This document shows, piece after piece, positions 9,196 to 18,252 of a stretch of 64,000 nucleotides of DNA. The stretch comes from Clostridiaceae bacterium BL-3 (GTDB lineage: Bacteria > Bacillota > Clostridia > Clostridiales > Clostridiaceae): NCBI GenBank assembly GCA_902809985.1, contig CADDXC010000001.1:2170001-2234000 (forward strand), in the 5' to 3' direction. A program made the translations under genes and the position numbers. Below the pieces are notes generated by a model that searched no databases, was not told the origin of the DNA, and worked only from the letters and a program-made list of their open reading frames with translations. Within the stretch, counting starts at the first letter, position 1; every line of letters begins with the position of its first letter.

Positions 9196-10047
9196 TTAGC
9201 TTTTTAAGGCTTCTTCCGCATGATAGGAACTTCTCACTAAAGGAGAAGAAGCAACATATTTAAATCCCAATTTTAACCCTATTTTCTTATACTCGTCAAA
9301 CACGCGCGGATGAACATATTCAACTACAGGGTGGTGTTTTAAAGAGGGAGCTAGATATTGACCTATAGTGACAATATCACAATTAACTTCTCTTAAATCT
9401 TTTAATACCTGTATGATATCCTCCCTTCTTTCTCCGAGTCCAAGCATAAATCCCGATTTGGTTAAAATTGAACTGTCCATTATCTTAACCCTATTTAACA
9501 ATTCTAACGAACGTTCATATACTGCCATAGGCCTTACTTCACTATAGAGTCTAGGGGCAGTTTCTACGTTGTGATTTATAACATCTGGCTTTGCATTTAC
9601 AACTTTTTTTAAGGATGCTCTATCCCCCTTAAAATCCGGTATTAAAACTTCTATAGTTATGCTTTTTTTTAATCTTTTTATTTCTTCTATCACCCTAGCA
9701 AAATGGGAGGCTCCTCCATCTTCCAGATCATCTCTGGTAACAGAAGTTATGACTGCATGCCTTAGATCCAGTTTATCCACTGCTTGAGCAACATTTACAG
9801 GTTCTTTTTCATCCACATTTTCAGGTTTAGCCTTGGTAACATTGCAAAAAGTACAATTTCTAGTACAATTTTTGCCCAATATCATAAAAGTTGCCGTTCT
9901 CTTATTAAAACATTCCATCCTATTAGGACAATTAGCTTCTCTGCATACAGTATTTAAAGAATACTTCTTTAATACACCCTTGACTTCTCCCGAAAATTCT
10001 CCACCTCTTATTTTAACTTTCAGCCAATCTGGCTTTCTACCTTGCAT
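9196..10047 (-). CDS. lipA: Lipoyl synthase
   Basis: Radical SAM enzyme that inserts two sulfurs into protein-bound octanoyl groups to make lipoyl cofactor. Both iron-sulfur cluster motifs are complete: the auxiliary-cluster cysteines at C35, C40 and C46, and the radical [11 protein letters not shown] at 61-68. The C-terminal [12 protein letters not shown] segment is also standard. The 283-residue length is normal. It lies about 60 bases downstream of lplA on the same strand, forming a lipoate unit. No lipB is seen here, so octanoyl transfer would depend on LplA or a distant LipM/LipL. Confidence 0.96.
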   Translation of the reverse strand: MQGRKPDWLKVKIRGGEFSGEVKGVLKKYSLNTVCREANCPNRMECFNKRTATFMILGKNCTRNCTFCNVTKAKPENVDEKEPVNVAQAVDKLDLRHAVITSVTRDDLEDGGASHFARVIEEIKRLKKSITIEVLIPDFKGDRASLKKVVNAKPDVINHNVETAPRLYSEVRPMAVYERSLELLNRVKIMDSSILTKSGFMLGLGERREDIIQVLKDLREVNCDIVTIGQYLAPSLKHHPVVEYVHPRVFDEYKKIGLKLGFKYVASSPLVRSSYHAEEALKS

Positions 10048-10107
10048 AAAACACCCTTCTCCTTTTATGACTTTTATTCAACTTGCAATTTACTTGGATA
10101 AGTTCCT

Positions 10108-11088
10108 CTAAAACATAACCTCCATGATATTCTCAGCATTTATACCATGCATATACATTTCAACGCTTACATCTTTAAGTACTTTTAAAACTTCGTCTTC
10201 ATCATACCTGACACCCATAAATTTATTTTCAAATTCCCCAATTTCCCTTTTACTAAAAAAGTCTCCAAAAAAATTTATATGTTCTATTGCTCCCCTACAC
10301 ACGTTTATATAGACTTGTACAATTCCTCCCTTAAATTTTTTTTCGTTAGAATAAGTAAATTTCTTGAAGTTACCATAATTCCACTGCCACAGAGCATATT
10401 TATTATCTGATATTCTTTTTATTTTTTTCCAGTCCTCTTTTGAAAATCTATAGGTTTTCACAAATTTACATTCTTCCATTATTGATTTTATTAAGAAATT
10501 TTTAAATTCTATTGTGGTCATGGGTTCCTTAATATATTCACATAAATTTGTAACTCTGCTTTTCACTGACTTAACAGACTTATCCGAAAATTTTATCCTA
10601 TTTACATTCAGGGCTCCATTTAAATTTTTCATGTCAACCGAAAATAAAATACTTCCATGGTGCAAAATTCTATTCCCATGTTTATACTGAGAATTGCCAG
10701 AAAACTTCTTATTATCTATGATCAGGTCATTTCTACCGGAAAGTTTAACATCTAAGTGCAATTTCTTTAACGCCTTTATTATTGGCTTAGTAAACCTTCC
10801 AAAATCCGCAAATGTACTATCATCAACTACAGCTATAAATGTAAAATTCAGTGTTCCTAAATCGTTAAATATAGCTCCCCCTCCCGACATTCTTCTGACA
10901 ACTGATAAATTATGTTTTTTTACATAATCCACATTTATTTCTGACATTGTATTTTGATTCTTCCCAATTAAAACACAGGGTCTATTTCTCCACAACATGA
11001 AACATTCTTCATAGAATTTATCCATCATATATTCTTCAATGGCATGATTTATATAAGGGTTGGTATTATAATGTTCAATAAAGATCAT
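10108..11088 (-). CDS. lplA: Lipoate-protein ligase A
   Basis: Activates free lipoate (or octanoate) with ATP and attaches it to lipoyl domains such as glycine-cleavage H protein. The LplA core is clear: RRMSGGGAIFNDLGTLNF and the GNSQYKHGNRILHHGS region. The frame is open further upstream, but I place the start at the ATG at 11088. AGGAGG sits 7 bases before it, and MIFIEHYNTNPYINHAIEEY is the usual family N-terminus. The product is 326 residues, consistent with a large catalytic domain plus a small C-terminal domain. The upstream extension overlaps a strong intrinsic terminator, so it is more likely leader RNA than protein. Confidence 0.93.
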   Translation of the reverse strand: MIFIEHYNTNPYINHAIEEYMMDKFYEECFMLWRNRPCVLIGKNQNTMSEINVDYVKKHNLSVVRRMSGGGAIFNDLGTLNFTFIAVVDDSTFADFGRFTKPIIKALKKLHLDVKLSGRNDLIIDNKKFSGNSQYKHGNRILHHGSILFSVDMKNLNGALNVNRIKFSDKSVKSVKSRVTNLCEYIKEPMTTIEFKNFLIKSIMEECKFVKTYRFSKEDWKKIKRISDNKYALWQWNYGNFKKFTYSNEKKFKGGIVQVYINVCRGAIEHINFFGDFFSKREIGEFENKFMGVRYDEDEVLKVLKDVSVEMYMHGINAENIMEVMF

Positions 11089-11156
11089 ATAAAATTCCTC
11101 CTGTTTATAATTATAATTCAAAATAAAATCAAATACCACATTACTGTATAAAAATA

Positions 11157-11240
11157 AGGCCTCTGAAGGGTAACTATCCTTCAAAGAGGCCTCTCTTAGG
11201 GAGTTTGGGGATATATAATAGTTAGGAACTCTGATACTAT
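11157..11240 (-). promoter_or_regulatory. Structured lplA leader: candidate pseudoknot plus intrinsic terminator
   Basis: On the minus strand, about 70 bases before the lplA start, AGGCCTCTTTGAAGG pairs with CCTTCAGAGGCCT (11157-11192) and is followed by TATTTTTATA, a strong terminator inside the leader. Just upstream two interleaved helices are possible: ATAGT with ACTAT and GAGTT with AACTC (about 11200-11236), an H-type pseudoknot arrangement. This layout, sensor then terminator then gene, fits a riboswitch or attenuator. I do not recognise a known class (S-box, preQ1, T-box, glycine and THF were considered). Confidence 0.5.
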
Positions 11241-11255
11241 ATCTCAAAGGAAAAC

Positions 11256-11285
11256 ATTTAAAATTTCATTAAATAAATTTTAAAT
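11256..11285. repeat. AT-rich inverted repeat upstream of the lplA leader
   Basis: ATTTAAAATTT and AAATTTTAAAT (11 bp each) flank 8 bases. It could be an operator near the lplA promoter or chance in AT-rich DNA. The rest of 11286-11459 shows no gene. Confidence 0.3.
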
Positions 11286-11459
11286 TCAATTCTAGTATGT
11301 TTTCAGTATATAAAATAAGACTAATTTTTTAATCATTATTGTATAGAGCATTTATTTGTATCATCTTTAACTTCAATTTATTAAAATATATCCTACTAAT
11401 CAATAAATGATTTCCTTTGATATCTATTATTATATAATATTTTATTTTATTTTTCAAGT

Positions 11460-12647
11460 TTATTTTAAAATTTTTTTAGTATGTACCACATGGTTAATGA
11501 CAGCTACAGTTAAAAATGCCAAACCTGCCGTACAGACCCCTTTCCAGCCATATAAGTTCCAGCTGTAGGTTCCCGCAAAAGATCCCAATGCACCACCCGT
11601 AAAATAAGCTACCATAAAAACTGTATTCAATCTATTTCTTGCCTCCGGAGAAAGACTATGTACTAGTGTTTGATTAGAAACTTGTCCTGATTGGGTACCT
11701 AAATCCAATAATATTAGTCCTAAAATCAATCCTGCTATTCTATTTCCAAATATAAAAAGCACTATAAATCCCATTACGGCAAAAAAAATAGAAACCCCTA
11801 CAGCAAACTTAGCACTCTTTTTATCACTAAGTCTTCCTATTATAGGTGCTGCAATAACACCACTTATTCCCAACAGGGCAAATAATCCAGCAGCTTCACT
11901 TCCCATATTATAAATTGGGGACTCTAGGAAAAATATAAGAGTTGTCCAAAATATACTAAAAGCTCCAAACATCATAGCGCCACTTAAAGATGCCTCTCTA
12001 AGCAATGGTTCATTTTTAACTAAATCCTTTAGGGAAATCATTATATTTTTATAGGATTCTATTAATTTAGGCTCATTTTTTGGGAAAGATTTACTCACCA
12101 CTACATATAAAACTATCATAAGAATAGAAGCAATATAATACACACTTCTCCAACCTAAAAGCGCCCCTAGAAATCCGCTTATAGTACGTGCCAATAAAAT
12201 TCCTGCCAGAAGACCGCTTAAAACTGTTCCTAAAACTTTTCCTCTTTCTCTGGGAGCAGAAAGTTCTGCAGCAAAAGGAACAACAAGTTGTGGAATTACT
12301 GTTGTAAATCCAACTAAAAAACTAGATACAATGAGCCAATTCAAATTCTTTGAAGACGCAAATAAGATCAGTGATATAACTGAAGCCAACAATAATTTTA
12401 AAATCATATTTTTTCTTTCTAAAATATCCCCTAAAGGTATAATGAAGAACATCCCCATTCCATAACCTATTTGGGTTAAAGTAGATACAAGTCCTATATT
12501 TCTTACAGATACATTAAATTCTCTGGATAGTTCACCTAATAATGGCTGATTATAATATAGATTAGCTACCGTAGCTCCACAAATTATAGCCATAATCCGC
12601 ACTAGATCGGGGTCTATGCTTTTACTAATTCCATTGTGATCTTGCAT
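11460..12647 (-). CDS. MFS transporter
   Basis: A 395-residue protein with about twelve hydrophobic segments, consistent with a major facilitator drug or metabolite exporter. Features seen are NLYYNQPLLGEL near the start, GDILERKNMILK in the loop after helix 2 (the usual MFS A-motif position), and PRERGKVLGTVLSG in helix 4-5. The overall pattern resembles the YnfM/arabinose-efflux group. AAGAGGTAG precedes the ATG. It is a single gene facing away from the cold-shock gene. The substrate is not predictable. Confidence 0.85.
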   Translation of the reverse strand: MQDHNGISKSIDPDLVRIMAIICGATVANLYYNQPLLGELSREFNVSVRNIGLVSTLTQIGYGMGMFFIIPLGDILERKNMILKLLLASVISLILFASSKNLNWLIVSSFLVGFTTVIPQLVVPFAAELSAPRERGKVLGTVLSGLLAGILLARTISGFLGALLGWRSVYYIASILMIVLYVVVSKSFPKNEPKLIESYKNIMISLKDLVKNEPLLREASLSGAMMFGAFSIFWTTLIFFLESPIYNMGSEAAGLFALLGISGVIAAPIIGRLSDKKSAKFAVGVSIFFAVMGFIVLFIFGNRIAGLILGLILLDLGTQSGQVSNQTLVHSLSPEARNRLNTVFMVAYFTGGALGSFAGTYSWNLYGWKGVCTAGLAFLTVAVINHVVHTKKILK

Positions 12648-12826
12648 AAGAACTACCTCTTTCTTCTAAAGAATATACTTTTTGATTTTAAGCAATTTAA
12701 TAATTTTATATTATTTTCAGTTACATGTCAATAAATTATAAATTTACAACATAAATTTTAAAATTTCTTTGATCATATGACAAATTTAATGTATAATAAG
12801 GTTGTTAGTTAATACTATATAGCTTC

Positions 12827-12855
12827 TTGTTAATATCATATTTTTGTGTTATACT
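12827..12855 (+). promoter_or_regulatory. Sigma-A type promoter of the cold-shock gene
   Basis: TTGTTA at 12827-12832 and TATACT at 12850-12855 are separated by exactly 17 bases. This predicts a leader of about 68 bases before the start at 12931, the sort of leader often found on cold-shock mRNAs. Confidence 0.75.
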
Positions 12856-12930
12856 AATAGAATTAATAAACACCGATATACAAAATCAGATATATCAATT
12901 ATAAGTGTTTTATCTTTAGGAGGATAATAA

Positions 12931-13134
12931 ATGAAAACAGGAACAGTAAAATGGTTTAATTCAGAAAAAGGATTCGGATTTATTGAAGTGCCAGGCGAAA
13001 ATGATGTTTTTGTACACTTTACCGCAATTCAAAGTGATGAACCTAGAAAAAATCTTGAAGAAGGTCAAAAAGTTCAATTTGATGTTGAAGAAGGACCAAA
13101 GGGTCTTCAAGCTGCCAATGTTGTAAAATTATAA
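12931..13134 (+). CDS. Cold-shock protein (CspA family)
   Basis: Single-stranded nucleic-acid binding RNA chaperone of 67 residues. The five-strand cold-shock fold is evident from the RNP1-like KGFGFIEV (14-21) and the RNP2-like VFVHF (about 29-33). AGGAGG lies upstream of the ATG and a terminator follows the stop, so it is monocistronic. Bacteria usually carry several paralogs, so I do not assign a specific csp letter. Confidence 0.96.
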   Translation: MKTGTVKWFNSEKGFGFIEVPGENDVFVHFTAIQSDEPRKNLEEGQKVQFDVEEGPKGLQAANVVKL

Positions 13135-13190
13135 TATAAATTTTACAATATAACAAAAAACATCTTAACATAAATGAATGTAATGTTTTG

Positions 13191-13218
13191 CCACCTTTCT
13201 ATAGAGGGTGGTTTTTTA
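13191..13218 (+). terminator. Terminator of the cold-shock gene
   Basis: CCACC pairs with GGTGG, extended by weak pairs, and is followed by TTTTTTAT on the plus strand. Confidence 0.8.
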
Positions 13219-13223
13219 TATTT

Positions 13224-13258
13224 AATTATAACTTGGAGTTAAACTCCAAGTTATAATT
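13224..13258 (-). terminator. Long inverted repeat after sdaAA
   Basis: A near-perfect 17-bp palindrome (13224-13240 with 13242-13258) lies 22 bases past the sdaAA stop. It has no clear T-run beyond its own ends, so it may act as a weak terminator or 3' stabiliser. Confidence 0.5.
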
Positions 13259-13279
13259 TCTCTAGAATTAGAGATCTAA

Positions 13280-14152
13280 TCATTTGCCAAGTACTTTTCT
13301 TTTTAATTTAAGTCCAGTTTCCGTAATTGCAAGCCCACCAAGGGCTGTCTCTCTGAGTTCACAGGGAAGTTGTTTACCTACCTTATACATTGCCGAAACA
13401 GTATCATCAAAAGGAATCCTGCTGATTACACCTGCCATAACCATATCAGCAGTAGTCAATGCATTGACAGCTCCAGATGCGTTTCTCATTGCACAGGGTA
13501 TTTCCACAAGACCCGCTACAGGATCACACACCAATCCAAGTATGTTCTTTATAACTATTGCACTGGCATTTAATGCCTGCTGTGGAGTACCTCCCATCAT
13601 CTCAACTACACCTGCCGATGCCATAGCCGAAGCTGAACCACATTCTGCCTGGCATCCGCCCTCTGCTCCTGCCATAGTTGCATTTTTAGCTATTATTATT
13701 CCAATTCCAGTCGCTGTAAAAAGGCTTTGAATCAATTCATCTTCACTTTTATTCAATTTTTCTCCCGCTGTTATTATAGTTGCCGGTATTATTCCACAGG
13801 ATCCCGCTGTAGGTGCAGCTACTATTTTCCCCATAGCAGCATTTATTTCCGAGCAGGAAAGAGCTCTTGCCATAGCTTTTACCATAAACGTTCCAGTTAA
13901 TGTTTTTCCCTGGCTGCAGTATTCATTTAATTTATACGCATCTCCTCCTATAAGGCCACTTACCGATTTTACCTTATGCCGCACCCCGCACTCTGCTGCA
14001 TCTTTCATCACCTGAAAACTTTTCTTCATATTTTTAAAAATATCTTCTTTGCTTTTTTCAGTAGATATCGCCTCTTGTTCAATTGTATATTCCCAAATCT
14101 TCATGTTTTTCTTCTGACATATATCTATCAGTTCTTTTCCCGTGTTAACCAT
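13280..14152 (-). CDS. sdaAA: L-serine dehydratase, iron-sulfur-dependent, alpha subunit
   Basis: Deaminates L-serine to pyruvate and ammonia using a [4Fe-4S] cluster. The 290-residue protein carries the family cysteines in AGSCGIIPAT, GGCQAECGSASAM, GLVCDPVAGLVEIPC and the C-terminal QLPCELRET. GAGGAGG precedes the ATG. It starts 3 bases after sdaAB, so the two subunits are co-translated. Alpha and beta are separate genes, as in Bacillus and clostridia, not fused as in enteric SdaA. Confidence 0.97.
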   Translation of the reverse strand: MVNTGKELIDICQKKNMKIWEYTIEQEAISTEKSKEDIFKNMKKSFQVMKDAAECGVRHKVKSVSGLIGGDAYKLNEYCSQGKTLTGTFMVKAMARALSCSEINAAMGKIVAAPTAGSCGIIPATIITAGEKLNKSEDELIQSLFTATGIGIIIAKNATMAGAEGGCQAECGSASAMASAGVVEMMGGTPQQALNASAIVIKNILGLVCDPVAGLVEIPCAMRNASGAVNALTTADMVMAGVISRIPFDDTVSAMYKVGKQLPCELRETALGGLAITETGLKLKRKVLGK

Positions 14153-14155
14153 GGA

Positions 14156-14839
14156 TTATTCCTCCTCACTTATAGGATTTATAGCTCTAACCCTGTGTAC
14201 ATTAGGTATTTTGCTTATTTCATCAACTACATCATCTGAGACAAAATCATCTACTTCAAATACCATGGCTGCTTTAGCACCCTTTATATTTTCTCTGTAT
14301 ACCCTCATAAAAGCTATATTTATCTTATATTTATAAAGTACTGATGATACTTTGGCAACCATGCCTGGCACATCTACATGATTTATCAATATAGTAGGAT
14401 AAACTCCTGTAAATTCTATTTTATCTCCATCAACTTCAGTTATAACAACATTGCCCCCACCTATAGACGAACCCATTATTTCCGAAACCTTGCCATCTTC
14501 TCTTGTTATTACAAATTTAACCGTATTGGGATGTACATCTCCTAAATCTGTTTCGATGAATTCAATTTCTATATTTTTTTCTTTCGCCAGCTGTATAGAA
14601 TTTTTTAAATTTTGATCCCATGGATTCATGCCCAATATTCCAGCAACCAATGCTTTATCGGTACCATGTCCCTTATAAGTTTTTGCAAAGGAACCATGAA
14701 GAAAAAACTGTACTTTTCGAATTTTCCCACCTGCTATAGTACTTGCAATTTTCCCTAATCTTGCTGCCCCTGCGGTATGTGAACTCGATGGTCCTATCAT
14801 TATAGGTCCCAATATATCAAAAACACTATATTCTCTCAT
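14156..14839 (-). CDS. sdaAB: L-serine dehydratase, iron-sulfur-dependent, beta subunit
   Basis: Regulatory/structural partner of the alpha subunit. The 227-residue protein has the SdaH beta domain, with IGPSSSHTAGAARLGK near residue 16. A C-terminal ACT domain (about 150-220) begins at YPTILINHVDVPGMVAKV and probably senses serine. GGAGGGA precedes the ATG. It lies between a steT-like permease upstream and sdaAA downstream, forming a serine uptake and degradation unit. A strong palindrome separates it from the permease, so it may have its own promoter. Confidence 0.97.
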   Translation of the reverse strand: MREYSVFDILGPIMIGPSSSHTAGAARLGKIASTIAGGKIRKVQFFLHGSFAKTYKGHGTDKALVAGILGMNPWDQNLKNSIQLAKEKNIEIEFIETDLGDVHPNTVKFVITREDGKVSEIMGSSIGGGNVVITEVDGDKIEFTGVYPTILINHVDVPGMVAKVSSVLYKYKINIAFMRVYRENIKGAKAAMVFEVDDFVSDDVVDEISKIPNVHRVRAINPISEEE

Positions 14840-14878
14840 TTTTTACATCGTCCCTCCAATTTTCACATGAAAATAGTC

Positions 14879-14916
14879 CAAATATAAAAACACTATTAAT
14901 AGTGTTTTTATATTTG
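14879..14916 (-). terminator. Perfect 38-bp palindrome between the permease and sdaAB
   Basis: Arms of 19 bases pair without mismatch; the minus-strand 3' arm ends in TTTTTATATTTG. It probably terminates or attenuates permease transcripts before sdaAB. Confidence 0.65.
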
Positions 14917-14929
14917 TCAATCCTATTTA

Positions 14930-16261
14930 TTAATCTTCGTTATTTCTTGTGAATTTATTCTTTCTAGCCATATAAACAGGCAGCCCTATAAGCGTCACAC
15001 CCAAGCCCAAACCTGCATTTAGAGGCTGGGTAAAAAGCGTATTAAATATTATATAGAGTCCTCCAAGTATTGCTATAATAGGAACTATGGGGTATCCAGG
15101 AACCTTATAAGGTCTTTCCATATCCGGTCTCTTTTTTCTGAGAACAAATACGGCAAAGAAAGTCATTACATAGAATATCCAAATTACAAATATGAGCAAG
15201 TCTGTCAACTGATCGAATTTACCTGAAAATATAAGTATTATGGATATGATTCCTAACAATATGCCGCTGTTTACAGGTACTTTGGAATTCGGAGTCAATT
15301 TTGCCAGCCATTTGCTTCCCGGTAACTTGTTTTCCACAGCCATGGCATAAGGTACTCTCATACCTGTAAGTACATATCCATTTATAGTGCCAAATACCGA
15401 TATCAATATTCCTATAGTTATTATCTTCCCACCTGCTTGTCCAAATATTACATTTGCTACAGCTGCTGCCGGTGTCTTTGTTGCTGCTAGGGCACTTGCC
15501 GGCAGTACAAACAAATAAGCCACATTAATAAGTAAATAAACAGCCATTACCAATGACAATCCGCCTACAATAGCTATTGGCAAATCCCTTTTTGGATTTT
15601 TCATTTCTCCAGCTATAGCTCCTACATTTATCCATCCATCATAAGCAAACATCGTGGCTACAAGGGCAGATCCCAAACTTGTAGCTATAGGATGATTCTG
15701 AGCCACCATTGGCAGCAATCTCACTGTTCCTCCATTACCGTTTATAAGTCCTATTATTATAATTGCAATTAAAGGTATTAACTTACAGATAGTTGAAACT
15801 GTCTGTATGACTCCGCCAGTTTTAGATCCAAATAAATTCATGATTATTAAAAATACACTAACTATAATAGCTATTGGAACTATGGCTGAATCAGACATGC
15901 CTAATAGTGAAGCTGCCTGGGTTCCAAATATTATGGCAAGGGCAGCAACATTAGCTGGAAAATATATTATGGTCTGTGCCCATCCCAGCAAAAATGACCA
16001 CATATCACCATATGTCTCCTCCAAATAAGCTATCATTCCTCCCGTTTTCGGTATTGCTGCAGAAACTTCAGCTGCAGTAAGACCACCTGCTATAGTTATT
16101 ACACCTCCAAGTATCCAGGCTATTAATCCAAGTCCTGGTGCTCCGGTGGCAGTAAATACAGCTGTAGGCTTGAAAAATACTCCAGCTCCTATAACTATAC
16201 CAATAACCAAAGCAAGAGCAGGTACTAAACCCAGATTCTTCTTTAATTCATCTTTGCCCAT
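14930..16261 (-). CDS. APC-family amino acid permease, serine/threonine exchanger-like
   Basis: A 443-residue membrane protein with about twelve helices. Helix 1 has the APC signature IGIVIGAGVFFKP, and helix 6 has ATMFAYDGWINVGAIAGEMK, which resembles SteT and LAT-type exchangers. Its place directly upstream of sdaAB-sdaAA makes serine (or threonine) a likely substrate; this is inference from context. TCCTCCC (AGGAGG-type) lies before the ATG at 16261. The C-terminus ends in a positively charged tail. Confidence 0.87.
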   Translation of the reverse strand: MGKDELKKNLGLVPALALVIGIVIGAGVFFKPTAVFTATGAPGLGLIAWILGGVITIAGGLTAAEVSAAIPKTGGMIAYLEETYGDMWSFLLGWAQTIIYFPANVAALAIIFGTQAASLLGMSDSAIVPIAIIVSVFLIIMNLFGSKTGGVIQTVSTICKLIPLIAIIIIGLINGNGGTVRLLPMVAQNHPIATSLGSALVATMFAYDGWINVGAIAGEMKNPKRDLPIAIVGGLSLVMAVYLLINVAYLFVLPASALAATKTPAAAVANVIFGQAGGKIITIGILISVFGTINGYVLTGMRVPYAMAVENKLPGSKWLAKLTPNSKVPVNSGILLGIISIILIFSGKFDQLTDLLIFVIWIFYVMTFFAVFVLRKKRPDMERPYKVPGYPIVPIIAILGGLYIIFNTLFTQPLNAGLGLGVTLIGLPVYMARKNKFTRNNED

Positions 16262-16843
16262 TTTTTTGATTTCCTCCCTGTCTTTTACACAAGTACAATT
16301 ACTGATTCAGTTATTCTAAAAACATCAATTCATTTTATAACTATGAATCCCTATATCCACAAAACAGCGGATATTCAAACCTTATCTACAATGAATATAA
16401 TAAATAATATATTAATGCTTTACAATACCTTTTCAATAATCAACCTGTATTTTCTAAAATTTTAAATTTATTATTTATTTTAAAAAGCATAATAAATTAC
16501 AAAACAAAATGCTATAATGAAATTAATGACAGATTTAGTATCAAATTTATCTATATATGTCTTATAAAATTCAGTATAGCTGTTTAATATATAAAAACGT
16601 AAAGTTTAGCTATGTTAACAAGTTTTTATACAAAGTTATTATTTAAACGTTTTACTTTAAGTTTCGTTCGCGTATAAAATACATATTTGATATATTGTTT
16701 TTCATTTTTCATTTTCATCATATCACATTAATTTAATTTATACAACAAAATTCTTGAAAAAATAATCTTCTCGTACTATACAGTTACCGAAACAATTTAA
16801 CGACGTATATTATTTAATTAACTGTTAAATTTAACTATTCAAA
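16262..16843. other. Long AT-rich intergenic region, no gene seen
   Basis: About 580 bases upstream of the permease. There is no ORF with a plausible ribosome site and no tRNA, T-box or riboswitch core that I can recognise. It should contain the permease promoter. Confidence 0.55.
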
Positions 16844-16880
16844 AAAATAAATTAGAATATTCATTATTCTAATTTATTTT
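16844..16880 (-). terminator. Terminator of dhaM
   Basis: A 15-bp perfect stem (16844-16858 with 16866-16880) lies five bases past the dhaM stop and is followed by a run of T on the minus strand. Confidence 0.75.
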
Positions 16881-16884
16881 AAGT

Positions 16885-17280
16885 TCACTTACCTGGTATC
16901 TTATTGATACACAGCAACTTTAAATCTTCCTTTATTTCTTCTCTTGTCTTACCTATACTGGAATCCACTACAGCTACTAATGCACCCTCCACCAATGCCG
17001 CATCTATTATTTCTACTTTAGATTGAATATCTTCATTTAGAAATTCAATGGCCATTTGAGTATTCATGTAAGCGCTGCCTAAATCAAATAATATTATTAC
17101 TCCATCTTCTGAGTATACCTCCAATATAGCATTTTTTATTTTTTCCACATCTGTACCGAGCCTTCCATCTGATGTTCCACCTGCAGATACAACTCTGCCT
17201 CCAGGAGACATCTGCTCAACTAAGCTTTTTATTCCTTCAGCAATTTTGCTGCTGTGAGATACAATTACAATACCAACCAT
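16885..17280 (-). CDS. dhaM: PTS-dependent dihydroxyacetone kinase phosphotransferase subunit DhaM
   Basis: EIIA-mannose-like subunit that passes phosphate from HPr to the ADP bound in DhaL. The 131-residue protein shows the phosphorylated histidine in GIVIVSHSSKIAEG (H9) and the DLGSAYMNT segment typical of DhaM. It is the short single-domain form, without the HPr/EI domains fused in E. coli DhaM. The start is the ATG at 17280; an upstream GTG falls inside the ribosome site AGAGGTG. It follows dhaL by 16 bases. The DhaK subunit that binds dihydroxyacetone is present only as a fragment upstream. Confidence 0.92.
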   Translation of the reverse strand: MVGIVIVSHSSKIAEGIKSLVEQMSPGGRVVSAGGTSDGRLGTDVEKIKNAILEVYSEDGVIILFDLGSAYMNTQMAIEFLNEDIQSKVEIIDAALVEGALVAVVDSSIGKTREEIKEDLKLLCINKIPGK

Positions 17281-17296
17281 AAAAGTCACCTCTTTA

Positions 17297-17947
17297 TCAA
17301 TAGCAATTAGCTGCTAATTTTCTCACTTCTTCATAAATAACATTAAGCATAAGATAACTAGAAACGGCACCAGGATCTTGATGTCCTATACTTTTTTCCC
17401 CTAAATAACTTGCCCTTCCCTTTCTTGCTCTTATACTCTTAGTACTATTCACTCCTTTAAAGGCTTCATCTTTTGCATTTTTAAGTGCCTCTACAGTATT
17501 TAATTTTTGATTTAATGAATTCTCAAGGGAATTTACTGCTAATTCCATGGAATCTACCATAGTTTTATCTCCCATATTTGCCTTTCCCCTCACTTTAATC
17601 TCACTCAATGCATCTTTAAGCATAATAAGAAAATCATTCACATCAACAGCATTTTTTCCCTTTACTGATACTGCCGCTTTCATAAAAGCCGTACCATAAA
17701 GTGAACCCGAAGCTCCTCCAACCTTCGAAAGCAATGTCACACCAACAACTCTTAAAATATTGCCTATATCGCTTTCATCCTCTTCCTTTAACTTTTCTCT
17801 TACAGCTGTAAACCCCCTATCTAAATTTAAACCATGATCTCCGTCTCCTATATCTGCATCTAATTTAGTCAGATAGTCTTTATTCTCGCTTATAACTGCT
17901 GCTATAGAATTTATTATTTCTTTTACCTGCTTTCCATTTACACTCAT
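17297..17947 (-). CDS. dhaL: Dihydroxyacetone kinase ADP-binding subunit DhaL
   Basis: All-helical DAK2 domain protein of 216 residues. It holds ADP with Mg and is rephosphorylated by DhaM to phosphorylate dihydroxyacetone on DhaK. The Mg-binding aspartates are present in KLDADIGDGDHG (D30, D35, D37), and the nucleotide loop GGASGSLYG is intact. It therefore looks functional, although its usual substrate partner gene is broken in this locus. Either another DhaK exists elsewhere or the pair now serves a different partner; the sequence here does not say which. Confidence 0.92.
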   Translation of the reverse strand: MSVNGKQVKEIINSIAAVISENKDYLTKLDADIGDGDHGLNLDRGFTAVREKLKEEDESDIGNILRVVGVTLLSKVGGASGSLYGTAFMKAAVSVKGKNAVDVNDFLIMLKDALSEIKVRGKANMGDKTMVDSMELAVNSLENSLNQKLNTVEALKNAKDEAFKGVNSTKSIRARKGRASYLGEKSIGHQDPGAVSSYLMLNVIYEEVRKLAANCY

Positions 17948-17980
17948 AATACGTCTATCTCCCTACATATTTACATTACT

Positions 17981-18088
17981 TTAAACCTTTCCAACATATC
18001 CTGCATGAGCCGGTTCATGCCCACTTTCTCCCCCACTTACAAATACAACTTTACTCTTTTCTATACACTTATATATTACACCTATATC
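17981..18088 (-). pseudogene. dhaK: Remnant of dhaK (dihydroxyacetone-binding subunit)
   Basis: A 35-codon stop-to-stop frame on the minus strand, directly upstream of dhaL, contains KVVFVSGGESGHEPAHAGYV. This is the hallmark loop of DhaK, normally near residues 45-65 of a protein of about 330. Stops close both sides, and only about 34 bases separate the fragment from dhaL, so roughly 270 C-terminal codons have been deleted and the N-terminus eroded. The position is exactly where dhaK sits in a dhaKLM operon. Confidence 0.8.
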
Positions 18089-18111
18089 TTATCAAAATAT
18101 AATATAGGTGT
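18078..18111. repeat. Inverted repeat between the dhaK remnant and the plus-strand gene
   Basis: ACACCTATAT and ATATAGGTGT flank 14 bases. It could be an operator in the region between divergent genes or the scar of the dhaK deletion. Confidence 0.35.
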
Positions 18112-18252
18112 GAATATTCTATTATAAAAGCATGACTATTTTGGTACATTTACAATTACAAATACATAATATAAATAAATACAAAAGTATATTTTTTATA
18201 TTTATACAATTAAACTCAAACTACATTAAGATTAACAGGAAGTGATTTTAAT

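Noticed and set aside
10108..11247. A 379-residue lplA starting at 11247
   Set aside because: The extra 53 codons overlap an intrinsic terminator and do not match the LplA family; the ATG at 11088 has an ideal ribosome site.
16262..16884. Hidden small gene or RNA in the 620-base gap before the permease
   Set aside because: No frame has both a start with a ribosome site and a plausible length, and no RNA core was recognisable.
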